A stretch of DNA of 8,330 nucleotides from Burkholderiaceae bacterium (GCA_030726195.1 JANREF010000336.1:1-8330), one strand, 5' to 3'. Counted from the stretch's first letter, positions 1 through 7,246 are shown. Numbers and translations are program-made. Notes: generated from the letters alone by a model not told the origin.

Positions 1-1259
1 GGCTTGCGGCTGAGCAAAAAGAAACGCACCGCGTCTTTGCTGGTCCACTCAATCAGGTCACGCAAGGTGACGTAGCTGCCGGCGCGCTTGGATATCTTCA
101 CCTCTTCGCCACCGCGCATCACGCGCACCATGGTGTGCAACACATAGTCCGGGTAGCCTTGTGGAATGCCCACGTCCACGGCTTGCAAGCCTGCGCGCAC
201 GCGCGCAATGGTGCCATGGTGGTCCATGCCTTGAATGTTGACAACCTTCTCAAAGCCGCGCTCCCACTTGGCCATGTGGTAGGCCACATCGGGCACAAAG
301 TAGGTGTAGGCACCGTCGGTTTTGCGCATCACGCGGTCTTTGTCGTCGCCGTAGTCTGTGCTGCGCAGCCACAGCGCGCCGCCTTCTTCATAGGTTTTGC
401 CAGCCGCTTTGAGCTTGGACACGGCGTCGTCCACGCGCCCATCGCTGTACAGGCTGGACTCTAGGTAGTAGTGGTCAAACTGGACGGCAAAGGCTTGCAA
501 GTCTAGGTCTTGCTCGTGGCGCAAATAGGCCACCGCAAATTGACGAATGCTGTCCAAGTCGTCGATGTCGCCGCTGGCGGTGTAGCTGCGGTCGTCGGCC
601 GTGACCGTCTTTCGGGCCATGAAGTCAACCGCAATGTCGCCAATGTAATCGCCGTTGTAAGCGGGCTCTGGCCAACCCGCATCGCCTGGCTTCAAACCTT
701 TGGCGCGCGCTTGGGTGGACGTGGCCAAGGTGTTGATTTGTACACCGGCATCGTTGTAATAAAACTCACGCCACACATCCCAGCCTTGAGATGCAAACAG
801 ATTGCAAATGGCGTCACCCAGGGCCGCTTGGCGGCCATGGCCCACATGCAAGGGCCCCGTGGGGTTGGCGGACACAAACTCCACCAACAGCTTGTGCTTG
901 GCATGGTCTGGGCTGGCATGGGTGCCAAAGGCGGCACCTGCGCCCAACACCTCACGCACCACTTGTTGCTTGGCGCTGGGGCTTAGGCGCAAGTTGATGA
1001 AGCCTGGGCCTGCCATCTCCAACGCGCTCACCCACTGCGCCACCACAGGCTGCGCTTGCAAAGCAGCCATCAGCGCCTCGCCCACCACGCGCGGATTTTT
1101 ACCCAGTGGCTTGGCCAACTGCATGGCTGCCGTGATGGCAAAGTCGCCGTGCGCGGCCACCTTGGGCAGTTCGAGGTTGGCAAGCAAGCCCACATCGGGG
1201 GCAACTTGGTCTAGGGCGGCTTGTACGGCTTGTACTAATTGTTGTTTGATGGCGATCAT
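1..1259 (-). CDS. argS: Arginyl-tRNA synthetase, C-terminus cut by window edge
   Basis: Class I aminoacyl-tRNA synthetase that charges tRNA-Arg with arginine in the cytoplasm using ATP. About 419 codons are visible, beginning [12 protein letters not shown]. The N-terminal arginyl-tRNA synthetase domain (tRNA D-loop recognition) covers roughly residues 1-90. The catalytic Rossmann fold follows, with the HIGH signature as [13 protein letters not shown] near residue 138 and the KMSKS-like signature as KISKRAG near residue 387. The visible end, [12 protein letters not shown], is the usual join to the anticodon-binding DALR domain. ArgS proteins are about 560-590 residues, so some 140-170 residues lie beyond base 1. 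The ATG at 1257-1259 is the only reasonable start: an in-frame TAA lies just upstream and the next Met is about residue 45. No Shine-Dalgarno sequence is seen. It lies 68 bp downstream of the argP-like gene on the same strand, so it may be read from its own promoter or from that gene. Identification is secure. Confidence 0.97.
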   Translation of the reverse strand, partial: MIAIKQQLVQAVQAALDQVAPDVGLLANLELPKVAAHGDFAITAAMQLAKPLGKNPRVVGEALMAALQAQPVVAQWVSALEMAGPGFINLRLSPSAKQQVVREVLGAGAAFGTHASPDHAKHKLLVEFVSANPTGPLHVGHGRQAALGDAICNLFASQGWDVWREFYYNDAGVQINTLATSTQARAKGLKPGDAGWPEPAYNGDYIGDIAVDFMARKTVTADDRSYTASGDIDDLDSIRQFAVAYLRHEQDLDLQAFAVQFDHYYLESSLYSDGRVDDAVSKLKAAGKTYEEGGALWLRSTDYGDDKDRVMRKTDGAYTYFVPDVAYHMAKWERGFEKVVNIQGMDHHGTIARVRAGLQAVDVGIPQGYPDYVLHTMVRVMRGGEEVKISKRAGSYVTLRDLIEWTSKDAVRFFLLSRK

Positions 1260-1292
1260 GCCTAGATTTTATGGGCAGCAGGCGCGCTACAA
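1260..1292 (-). promoter_or_regulatory. Weak candidate promoter for argS
   Basis: Reading the minus strand, a -10-like TAAAAT (plus positions 1266-1271) lies exactly 6 nt before the argS ATG. A poor -35 match, TTGTAG (1287-1292), stands 15 bp upstream of it. If used, transcription would start at or next to the A of the start codon. The short spacer and weak -35 make this tentative. Read-through from the upstream regulator gene is an alternative. Confidence 0.3.
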
Positions 1293-1327
1293 CGCCACAC
1301 GGACACACCATGCACAAAAATAACGCG

Positions 1328-2251
1328 CTAGCTCGGCGAGTTGGGTTGCAAGGTGTGCGCCGCTGCAGCCACCACCGCCTGCGTGAGGCGCTTGCTGGCG
1401 GTGGACTCTTTCACCCAGTGCTGCCATACCAAGGGCACATCCACAGGCTTGTCTTCAAACACCTCCACCAGCCCCAAGGTTTGGCTCAGTTTGCCCACAG
1501 TCAAATCGGGCACCATGCCCCAGCCCAAGCCTTGGGCAATGGCGTGTTCGAAGGCGTCCACAGCAGGCACAAAGTGTCGCGGGTACGCGGCATGGGTGAG
1601 CGCAAAGTGCTGGCGCAAAAAGGCGTCTTGCAAACCGTCTTTGCGGTTGAACACCACCGCAGGGCTGGACAGCATGCGGTGCAACGACACGTTGCCTGCG
1701 GGTGTGCGCCATTTCTGGCGCGCGCCCGGGCTGGCCACACAGCGGTAGCGCATCACGCCCAAAGGCACGGCTGCGCAACCCGCAATGCTCTGGGCTGAAG
1801 TGGTGACGCACCCCACCACCTGCCCTTGCTTGAGCGCCTCCAAGGTGTGGTCTTGGTCGTCGATCATGACATCCAGCAACAAGCGATGGCGCTTCAGCGT
1901 AGGCGCAACACCGCTCAAAAACCACGCGGTGAGCGAGTCGGCATTGACCGCCACGCTCAGCGTTTGCATGCCTTGGCCAGCGCCAAGCGAGCCCTGCAAC
2001 TCGCCCAGCACATCCGCCTCCATCAAGCGCACTTGGCGCACATGGGCCAACAACTTGGCGCCGCTGGGCGATACCGTGACGCGCTTGCCCCGCACCAACA
2101 AGCGCTGGCCCAAGCTCTCCTCTAATGCACTCACGCGCAAGGACACAGCAGCCAGGGTCAGGCGCAAGGCGGCGGCGGCCTTGGAAAAGCTCGCATGCTC
2201 GGCCACGGCCACCAAGGCATCCAGCTGTTTAGGGTCTAAGTGTGCGCTCAT
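1328..2251 (-). CDS. argP: LysR-family regulator, ArgP/LysG (IciA) type
   Basis: A 307-residue LysR-type transcription factor. The winged helix-turn-helix is in residues about 7-66 (QLDALVAVAEHASFSKAAAA, then LTLAAVSLRVSALEESLGQ), followed by a linker helix. A periplasmic-binding-protein-like effector domain runs from about residue 92 to the end. The N-terminal pattern and the position opposite a LysE/ArgO exporter point to the ArgP/LysG subfamily, which senses lysine and arginine (or other basic amino acids) and activates the divergent exporter. Length matches the family (about 290-305). The start ATG has a modest AAGG 10 nt upstream, inside a 10-bp palindrome at 2257-2266. The gene is 193 bp from the exporter on the other strand, and argS follows 68 bp downstream. 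Subfamily and effector are inferred from family resemblance and context. LysR membership is certain. Confidence 0.88.
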   Translation of the reverse strand: MSAHLDPKQLDALVAVAEHASFSKAAAALRLTLAAVSLRVSALEESLGQRLLVRGKRVTVSPSGAKLLAHVRQVRLMEADVLGELQGSLGAGQGMQTLSVAVNADSLTAWFLSGVAPTLKRHRLLLDVMIDDQDHTLEALKQGQVVGCVTTSAQSIAGCAAVPLGVMRYRCVASPGARQKWRTPAGNVSLHRMLSSPAVVFNRKDGLQDAFLRQHFALTHAAYPRHFVPAVDAFEHAIAQGLGWGMVPDLTVGKLSQTLGLVEVFEDKPVDVPLVWQHWVKESTASKRLTQAVVAAAAHTLQPNSPS

Positions 2252-2444
2252 GAATGCAAGGCCTTGGGGTTTATTGGTGGGACAAAGCGGGAGAAAACAG
2301 GGGAAAAGATGGGGGAAAGATGGGCCAAATACAAAACAACTATTAAATAAATTTTAAGTTACTTATCTTATATTTGAATCTGTTTAACAACTAGCCCACT
2401 CCCGCCACAATCGCGTCCATCTTCTAGTTTTCAGGCGCCCTCCC
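2252..2444. promoter_or_regulatory. Divergent control region between argP-like regulator and exporter
   Basis: 193 bp without a gene. The half nearest the regulator (about 2280-2324) is purine-rich on the plus strand. The stretch 2326-2390 is strongly AT-rich. On the plus strand TATATT (2369-2374) is a good -10 for the exporter without a recognisable -35, as expected for an activator-dependent promoter. On the minus strand TTGTTA (2385-2390) and GATAAG (2362-2367) with 17 bp between them form a candidate promoter for the regulator. This puts the two promoters back to back and overlapping. An inverted repeat CAAATACAA (2326-2334) / TTATATTTG (2368-2376), 8 of 9 matching, and the smaller TTAAA-N5-TTTAA (2343-2357) are candidate regulator contacts. 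Box assignments are by eye. Confidence 0.5.
2300..2324 (+). repeat. Short tandem purine repeat upstream of argP-like gene
   Basis: Two adjacent near-identical units, GGGGAAAAGATG (2300-2311) and GGGGAAAGATG (2312-2322), differ by one A and are followed by GG. A degenerate GGGAGAAAACA precedes them at about 2289-2299. On the transcribed strand of the regulator this gives a pyrimidine-rich 5' leader if transcription starts near 2355. Function unknown. Confidence 0.6.
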
Positions 2445-3113
2445 ATGCTGTCTTTATCGCTCGCAATTCCCGCAGGTCTAACCGGTGCTTATGGCGCTGG
2501 CATTGCCCTAAGCTTGGCCACCATCATGGCGCTGGGGCCACAAAACGTGCACGTGATGCGCATGGGGTTGATGCGTCAACACGTTGGCCTGACCATACTC
2601 ACCTGCGCCTTGGCCGACGTGGTGCTCATTGCCACAGGTGTCTTGGGCTTGGCGCACTTGGGCGGCTTGAGCGACAAGCTGCAAGGCGCCATGGTGGGTG
2701 CGGGTGCCTTGTTTTTGCTGGTGTACGGGTGGCAGGCCGCGCAGCGTTTCATTCGCCCCGCCAAGCACACCACTGCACTCACGGGTGACACGCCTAACCA
2801 CTCGGGGCAACAAGTGTTCACTCGCAAGCAAGCGGTGCTGGCGGCGCTGGCTTTCTCGTTTTTAAACCCGCACGCCTGGCTGGACACCGCTGTCATCATT
2901 GGCACGGCCTCGCTGGCCTATGGACAGACTGGCGGCGTGGTGTTTGGCGCAGGCGCTGCCACAGGCTCGCTGATCTGGTTTTGTGGCTTGGGCCTAGCCG
3001 TCTACATGCTGGGCAGGCGTATTGGCAACGCCAACATCTGGCATTGGCTAGACGGTTTGGTCGCACTCATGATGTGGGGCACGGCCGCTTGGTTGCTGGG
3101 TAGTTTGCTCTGA
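2445..3113 (+). CDS. argO: LysE/ArgO-family basic amino acid exporter
   Basis: A 222-residue inner-membrane protein of the LysE superfamily, which exports lysine, arginine or related amino acids out of the cell using the membrane potential or an ion gradient. Hydrophobic segments lie at about residues 10-30, 43-68, 78-95, 130-158, 163-188 and 200-221, with a polar loop at about 98-130. Two family signatures are present: ALGPQN at residues 29-34 at the end of the first segment, and NPHAWLDT at 141-148, close to the NPH-YLDT seen in ArgO and LysE. Length matches ArgO (about 211) and LysE (about 233). The ATG at 2445 gives a complete first segment. No good Shine-Dalgarno sequence is visible. It is divergent from an ArgP-type regulator, which supports arginine/lysine as substrate. 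The exact substrate cannot be read from sequence. It ends 15 bp from the convergent LysR gene. Confidence 0.92.
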   Translation: MLSLSLAIPAGLTGAYGAGIALSLATIMALGPQNVHVMRMGLMRQHVGLTILTCALADVVLIATGVLGLAHLGGLSDKLQGAMVGAGALFLLVYGWQAAQRFIRPAKHTTALTGDTPNHSGQQVFTRKQAVLAALAFSFLNPHAWLDTAVIIGTASLAYGQTGGVVFGAGAATGSLIWFCGLGLAVYMLGRRIGNANIWHWLDGLVALMMWGTAAWLLGSLL

Positions 3114-3128
3114 CGCACCCCCAACCCA

Positions 3129-4064
3129 CTAAACCGTTTGATTTTTCCAAAAATCAGGCTGCGCGTAGTGGTGCTTTAAGAAGTCAATCCACAAACGCAC
3201 GCGCAGAGCCAAGTGCTTGCGCTGCGGGAACACCGCAAATATGCCGTTGGGCGGTGCGGCAAATTCATCCAGCACGGTCACCAAACGGCCTGCAGCCAAG
3301 TCGGCCTCCACCTCCCAGGTGCTGCGCCACGCAATGCCCCAGCCCGCCAAGCACCATTCGTGCAGCACCTGTCCGTCCGAGCAGTCCAATGGGCCACCAG
3401 GCTTGAGGTGCACGATTTCTGTTTCACCGCTGCCGCCGCTTTGCGGCACTTGAAACGCCCACCCCCGCGTTTGCGACGCATCCGACGACAAAGTCAGGCA
3501 ATCGAAGCGGGCCAAGTCTTGTGGCGTGCGGGGGCGGCCATGTTTTTTGATGTAACCCGGCGTGGCCACGCACAAGCGGCGGTTGTCCGCCAAGCGCACA
3601 CTCACCAACGACGAGTCCGGCATATTGCCCACGCGCACCGCACAATCAAAGCCCTCGCCCGCTATGTCAACCACGCGGTCACTCAAATTGAGTGTGATGG
3701 TCACATCGGGGTGCAGCTCTCGAAATTGGGGGGCCAAGGTTGCCACATATGCTCGGCCAAAGCCTGCGGGAGCGGTGATGCGCAAGTGCCCGCTGGCCTT
3801 CACGCCGCCAGCGCTCACGCTGGCCTCGGCATTGGACAGGTCTGTGAGCAAGCGCTGGCAGTCTTCTAAAAATGCACTGCCCTCGTGGGTGAGGGTGATG
3901 CGCCGCGTGGTGCGCATCATCAGCTTCACGCCCAAACGGGCCTCTAGGGCGTCCAAGCGCCGGCCAATGACGGCTGGGGCCACGCCCTCGGCGTTGGCCG
4001 CAGCGGTGAGGCTGCCGCGCAGCGTGACGGCCACAAAGGTTTCCAGTTGTTTGAGCTTGTCCAT
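3129..4064 (-). CDS. LysR-family regulator, CrgA/DmlR-like
   Basis: A 311-residue LysR-type regulator. The helix-turn-helix lies in residues about 1-60 (MDKLKQLETFVAV, SLTAAANAEGVAPAVIGRR, then the recognition-helix follow-on LDALEARLGVKLMMRTTRR). The effector-binding domain runs from about residue 90, with the GHLRITAP and FDCAVRVG patterns typical of the CrgA/DmlR branch, and ends FWKNQTV. It is divergent from the haloacid dehalogenase/glcB operon across about 77 bp that contains a nested inverted repeat. The likely role is control of that operon and of itself, with an unknown effector, possibly a two-carbon acid such as glycolate or glyoxylate. That role is inferred from position only. No Shine-Dalgarno sequence precedes the ATG, and a -10-like CATAAT lies 6 nt before it, so the mRNA may be leaderless. 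Confidence 0.93.
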   Translation of the reverse strand: MDKLKQLETFVAVTLRGSLTAAANAEGVAPAVIGRRLDALEARLGVKLMMRTTRRITLTHEGSAFLEDCQRLLTDLSNAEASVSAGGVKASGHLRITAPAGFGRAYVATLAPQFRELHPDVTITLNLSDRVVDIAGEGFDCAVRVGNMPDSSLVSVRLADNRRLCVATPGYIKKHGRPRTPQDLARFDCLTLSSDASQTRGWAFQVPQSGGSGETEIVHLKPGGPLDCSDGQVLHEWCLAGWGIAWRSTWEVEADLAAGRLVTVLDEFAAPPNGIFAVFPQRKHLALRVRLWIDFLKHHYAQPDFWKNQTV

Positions 4065-4100
4065 GACTACATTATGTGCAATTAGGTCATTAATTGTTCA
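4065..4100 (-). promoter_or_regulatory. Candidate promoter of the LysR gene
   Basis: On the minus strand TGAACA (plus 4095-4100; 4 of 6 to TTGACA) and CATAAT (plus 4071-4076; 5 of 6 to TATAAT) are 18 bp apart. CATAAT ends 6 nt before the LysR ATG, so the predicted transcription start is the start codon itself. The -35 lies inside the inverted repeat at 4088-4118, which would allow autorepression. Confidence 0.5.
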
Positions 4101-4118
4101 TTATTTCGTGAATTAATG
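4088..4118. promoter_or_regulatory. Nested inverted repeat, candidate LysR operator
   Basis: Perfect 8-bp arms CATTAATT (4088-4095) and AATTAATG (4111-4118) are separated by 15 bp. Inside them a second pair, TTCA (4097-4100) and TGAA (4109-4112), shares the same dyad, the right inner arm running directly into the right outer arm. LysR regulators bind such AT-rich dyads between divergent genes. It covers the -35 of the regulator promoter and ends about 17 bp before a -10-like TACAGT of the dehalogenase operon. Confidence 0.5.
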
Positions 4119-4135
4119 TGCTGCAAAGTTTGCAA

Positions 4136-4141
4136 TACAGT
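4136..4141 (+). promoter_or_regulatory. Weak candidate -10 box of the dehalogenase-glcB operon
   Basis: TACAGT (4 of 6 to TATAAT) stands 17 bp after the non-consensus TTAATG (4113-4118). It lies directly before the ATG at 4142 and exactly 6 nt before the ATG at 4148. A missing -35 next to a dyad fits an activator-dependent promoter, but the match is poor. Confidence 0.25.
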
Positions 4142-4885
4142 ATGGCTATGGCTTTCTCACACACCACACCCACGTCCACACCGCCCAAAGCGGTGCTGTT
4201 TGACGCCTATGGCACGCTGTTCGATGTGTACAGCGTGGGCATGCTGGCAGAGCAGTTGTTCCCCGGGCAGGGCGCGGCCATTGCCACCTTGTGGCGAGAC
4301 AAGCAAATTGAATACACGCGCTTGCTCATCAGCAGCACCACGGCGGGCGGGTCAACCAATGCGCCTTTTTACAAACCGTTTTGGGAGGTCACGCGCGACG
4401 CCCTGCGCTACGCCTGTGCCAGGCTGGGTCTCACGCTCAGCGCAGACGCGCAAGAGCGTTTGATGAACCAGTACCGCGCCCTGTCTGCATTTCCCGAAAA
4501 CAAGGCTGTGCTGCAAGCCCTGCAGCGCGCAGGCATTCCTACCGGCATTTTGAGCAATGGCGACCCGGCCATGCTCAACGTGGCCATCAGCAGCGCGGGC
4601 CTGAATGGGTTGCTCAACCATGTGCTCAGCGCCGACACCGTCAAACAATACAAAACGCATCCCAGCGTGTACGCGCTTGGCCCGCAGGCCCTGGGCATGG
4701 CTGCACACGACATTGTGTTTGTGTCCAGCAACGGCTGGGACGCACTCGGTGCGACTTGGTACGGGTTCCAAACCCTGTGGCTGAACCGCCAACAACTGCC
4801 ATTTGAGACCTTGGGCCCACAGCCCACACATATCGCAAACAGCCTAAACGACGTGTTGACGTTGTTTGGCATTTCTTCAAACTGA
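4142..4885 (+). CDS. Type II haloacid dehalogenase (L-2-haloacid dehalogenase)
   Basis: A 247-residue HAD-superfamily hydrolase that replaces the halogen of 2-haloacids by hydroxyl; haloacetate would give glycolate. Numbering from 4142, the nucleophile motif FDAYGTLFD holds Asp21 and Thr25. Arg52 is in LWRDKQ, Ser138 in ILSNGD, Lys171 and Tyr177 in YKTHPSVY, and Ser195, Asn197 and Asp200 in VSSNGWD. These correspond to the nine catalytic residues of Pseudomonas L-2-DEX (D10, T14, R41, S118, K151, Y157, S175, N177, D180) with identical spacing, except for about 9 extra residues between Arg52 and Ser138. Start is uncertain: an in-frame GTG at 4118 and ATGs at 4142 and 4148 all lack a Shine-Dalgarno sequence, and the GTG overlaps the inverted repeat. 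It is followed after 20 bp by glcB and is surely in the same operon. The true substrate could be another 2-haloacid. Confidence 0.92.
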   Translation: MAMAFSHTTPTSTPPKAVLFDAYGTLFDVYSVGMLAEQLFPGQGAAIATLWRDKQIEYTRLLISSTTAGGSTNAPFYKPFWEVTRDALRYACARLGLTLSADAQERLMNQYRALSAFPENKAVLQALQRAGIPTGILSNGDPAMLNVAISSAGLNGLLNHVLSADTVKQYKTHPSVYALGPQALGMAAHDIVFVSSNGWDALGATWYGFQTLWLNRQQLPFETLGPQPTHIANSLNDVLTLFGISSN

Positions 4886-4892
4886 AAACCAC

Positions 4893-4898
4893 AAAGGA
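4893..4898 (+). promoter_or_regulatory. Ribosome binding site of glcB
   Basis: AAAGGA lies 7 nt before the glcB ATG, in the 20-bp gap after the dehalogenase stop. It is the clearest Shine-Dalgarno sequence in the window and fixes the glcB start. Confidence 0.8.
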
Positions 4899-4905
4899 TT
4901 CACCC

Positions 4906-7098
4906 ATGACACAACGCACCAACGCGCACGGCTTGCAAGTTGCCAACAGCTTGTACCAATTCATTGAACAGCAAGTGCTGCCGGCCACAGGCTTGGCCAG
5001 CGATGCCTTTTGGAGCGGCTTCTCCGCCATCGTGTCAGACTTGGCGCCCAAAAACGCAGCCTTGCTGGCCAAGCGCGACGCCTTGCAGCTGGAGCTGGAC
5101 AAGTGGCACAGCGCCAACCCCGGCCCCATCAGCAACATGGCCGCTTACCAAGACTTCTTAAAGGGCATTGGCTACTTGGTGGAGCACCCAGCCACCGCCC
5201 AAGCCACCACCGCCAACGTCGACGACGAGCTGGCCATTCAGGCTGGCCCACAGCTGGTCGTGCCGATTTTGAATGCGCGCTATGCCTTGAACGCCGCCAA
5301 CGCACGTTGGGGCTCACTATACGACGCCTTGTACGGCACCGATGCCATCTCTGAAGACGGTGGCGCCGCCAAAGGCCCAGGCTACAACGAAGTGCGTGGC
5401 GCCAAAGTGATTGCCTTTGCTCGCAACGTGCTTGACCAAAGCGCCCCCTTGGCCAGCGGCTCACACGCCAACAGCACAGGCTACGCGGTTGTGAACGGCG
5501 CACTGCAAGTCACATTGAACGACGGCAGCACCACAGGCTTGGCACAGCCCGAGAAGTTTGTGGGCTACCAAGGCGAAGCCGGCGCACCCTCTAGCGTACT
5601 GCTCAAGAACAACGGCAACCACCTCGACATTCGCATCGACCGCAGCACCGCCATTGGCGCCAGCGACGCCGCTGGCGTGTCCGACGTGGTCATGGAGTCC
5701 GCCCTGTCCACCATTTTGGACTTGGAAGACTCGATTGCAGCTGTGGATGCAGACGACAAAGTGGTGGCCTACAGCAACTGGCTGGGCATCTTGCAAGGCA
5801 CGCTCACCGAAGAAGTCGCCAAGGGCGGCAAAAGCTTCACCCGTGGCCTCAACGCCGACCGCCACTACACCGCTGCCAACGGCCAGCCGCTGAGCCTGCA
5901 CGGCCGCTCACTGATGTTCTTGCGCAACGTGGGCCACTTGATGACCAACCCTGCCATTGTGTGGGGCGACAACCAAGACATTCCTGAAGGCATTTTGGAC
6001 GCCATGGTCACCACCACCATTGCTTTGGTGGACTTGCAAGGCAAGGGTGCCAACGGCATTCGCAACTCACGCAAAGGCTCGGTCTACATCGTCAAGCCCA
6101 AAATGCACGGCCCAGAAGAGGTTGCATTTGCGTGCGAGTTGTTTGAGCGTGTTGAGGCGGTGTTGGGCTTGCCCAAAGCCACCGTCAAGCTGGGCATCAT
6201 GGACGAAGAGCGTCGCACCAGCGTGAACCTGAAAGCCTGTATCGCAGCCGCCGCCGAGCGCGTCGCCTTCATCAATACCGGCTTTTTGGACCGCACTGGC
6301 GACGAGATGCACACCGCCATGCAAGCAGGCCCCATGCTGCGCAAAGGCGACATGAAGAGCAGCGCCTGGATTGCCGCTTACGAGCGCAACAACGTGCTGG
6401 TTGGTTTGAGCTGTGGTCTGCGTGGCCGCGCGCAAATTGGCAAAGGCATGTGGGCCATGCCCGACTTGATGGCGGCCATGTTGGAGCAGAAAATTGCACA
6501 CCCCAAAGCCGGCGCCAACACCGCTTGGGTACCCAGCCCTACCGCAGCCGTCTTGCACGCCTTGCACTACCAGCAAGTCAGCGTGGCCGACATCCAAAAA
6601 GACATGGAAGCCATTGATGCCGAAGGCGAGCGTGCCAAGCTGCTAGAAGGCTTGCTGACCATTCCAGTGGCACCCAACGCCAACTGGAGCGAGGCCGACA
6701 AGCAACAAGAGCTGGACAACAACGCACAAGGCATTTTGGGCTACGTCGTGCGCTGGGTGGACCAAGGCGTGGGCTGCTCCAAGGTGCCAGACATCCACAA
6801 CGTGGGCCTCATGGAAGACCGCGCAACCTTGCGTATTTCCAGTCAGCACATTGCCAACTGGCTGCACCACGGCGTGGTGACCCAGGCCCAAGTGAGCGAA
6901 ACCATGCAGCGCATGGCAGCGGTGGTGGATGGCCAAAACGCAGGCGACGCCAGCTACCAAGCCATGGCAGGCCACTTTGACACCAGCGCAGCCTACCAAG
7001 CCGCTTGCGACTTGGTGTTCAAGGGTCTGGCACAGCCCTCGGGCTACACCGAGCCACTGCTGCACGCATGGCGCTTGAAGGTCAAGGCCGCGGCGTAA
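4906..7098 (+). CDS. glcB: Malate synthase G
   Basis: A 730-residue cytoplasmic enzyme that condenses glyoxylate with acetyl-CoA to malate, used in growth on glycolate/glyoxylate and in the glyoxylate shunt. Length matches isoform G (about 720-740), not isoform A (about 530). An N-terminal helical part (about 1-100) is followed by the isoform-G insert domain (about 135-265), the TIM barrel, and the C-terminal plug (about 590-730). Key residues: Arg340 in [10 protein letters not shown] (E. coli Arg338); Mg ligands Glu434 in MDEERRT and Asp462 in GFLDRTGDE (same numbers as the M. tuberculosis enzyme); catalytic base Asp638 in [13 protein letters not shown] (E. coli Asp631); and Cys624, 14 residues before it, matching the redox-sensitive Cys617 of E. 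coli. The ATG has a good ribosome binding site. It is the second gene of an operon with the dehalogenase, which could feed it through glycolate. A hairpin and strong terminator follow. Confidence 0.98.
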   Translation: MTQRTNAHGLQVANSLYQFIEQQVLPATGLASDAFWSGFSAIVSDLAPKNAALLAKRDALQLELDKWHSANPGPISNMAAYQDFLKGIGYLVEHPATAQATTANVDDELAIQAGPQLVVPILNARYALNAANARWGSLYDALYGTDAISEDGGAAKGPGYNEVRGAKVIAFARNVLDQSAPLASGSHANSTGYAVVNGALQVTLNDGSTTGLAQPEKFVGYQGEAGAPSSVLLKNNGNHLDIRIDRSTAIGASDAAGVSDVVMESALSTILDLEDSIAAVDADDKVVAYSNWLGILQGTLTEEVAKGGKSFTRGLNADRHYTAANGQPLSLHGRSLMFLRNVGHLMTNPAIVWGDNQDIPEGILDAMVTTTIALVDLQGKGANGIRNSRKGSVYIVKPKMHGPEEVAFACELFERVEAVLGLPKATVKLGIMDEERRTSVNLKACIAAAAERVAFINTGFLDRTGDEMHTAMQAGPMLRKGDMKSSAWIAAYERNNVLVGLSCGLRGRAQIGKGMWAMPDLMAAMLEQKIAHPKAGANTAWVPSPTAAVLHALHYQQVSVADIQKDMEAIDAEGERAKLLEGLLTIPVAPNANWSEADKQQELDNNAQGILGYVVRWVDQGVGCSKVPDIHNVGLMEDRATLRISSQHIANWLHHGVVTQAQVSETMQRMAAVVDGQNAGDASYQAMAGHFDTSAAYQAACDLVFKGLAQPSGYTEPLLHAWRLKVKAAA

Positions 7099-7118
7099 AC
7101 CACGGCCCAGCCCACTAT

Positions 7119-7140
7119 GGCGTCGTCGCAAGACAACGCC
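7119..7140 (+). other. GNRA-capped hairpin in the glcB 3' untranslated region
   Basis: GGCGTCGTC (7119-7127), GCAA (7128-7131) and GACAACGCC (7132-7140) can form a 9-position stem with one C-A mismatch, closed by a GNRA tetraloop, 20 nt after the glcB stop. No U-tract follows, so it is not itself a terminator. It may stabilise the mRNA 3' end. Confidence 0.6.
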
Positions 7141-7182
7141 GTACACCCAACGCCTTAGACCCAGCGTCATAGGTTGACGCGC

Positions 7183-7216
7183 AAGCACACCGTCCTCACA
7201 AACGGTGTGCTTTTTT
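7183..7216 (+). terminator. Intrinsic terminator of the dehalogenase-glcB operon
   Basis: AAGCACACCGT (7183-7193) pairs perfectly over 11 bp with ACGGTGTGCTT (7202-7212), with an 8-nt loop. The run of six T residues at 7211-7216 forms the U-tract. This is a textbook Rho-independent terminator, 84 nt after the glcB stop. Confidence 0.92.
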
Positions 7217-7217
7217 C

Positions 7218-7246
7218 TTGCCTGCGCGTACCGTCTGCGCGACACT
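7218..7246 (+). promoter_or_regulatory. Weak candidate promoter of the CWC gene
   Basis: TTGCCT (7218-7223; 4 of 6) and GACACT (7241-7246; 3 of 6) are 17 bp apart. GACACT ends 6 nt before the ATG at 7253. The -35 would sit right behind the U-tract of the glcB terminator. The match is weak. Confidence 0.25.

Noticed and set aside
135..986. Two plus-strand open frames (135-464 and 510-986) opposite argS
   Set aside because: They lie antisense to a clearly conserved synthetase with intact signature motifs, have Ala/His/Val-rich composition typical of reverse frames in GC-rich DNA, and resemble no known family.
1300..1335. Terminator between the argP-like gene and argS, suggested by TTATTTTT after the regulator stop
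   Set aside because: Only a 3-bp stem can be formed before the T-rich stretch, too weak to call a terminator.
3139..3156. Perfect inverted repeat TGATTTTT-CC-AAAAATCA near the convergent gene ends, considered as a bidirectional terminator
   Set aside because: The stem is almost all A/T with a 2-nt loop, has no following U-tract on either strand, and lies inside the last codons of the LysR gene. It may be incidental.
4118..4141. GTG at 4118 as the dehalogenase start, adding MLQSLQYS
   Set aside because: It overlaps the inverted repeat, has no Shine-Dalgarno sequence, and adds residues the family does not need. The ATGs at 4142 or 4148 are more likely, but this is not settled.
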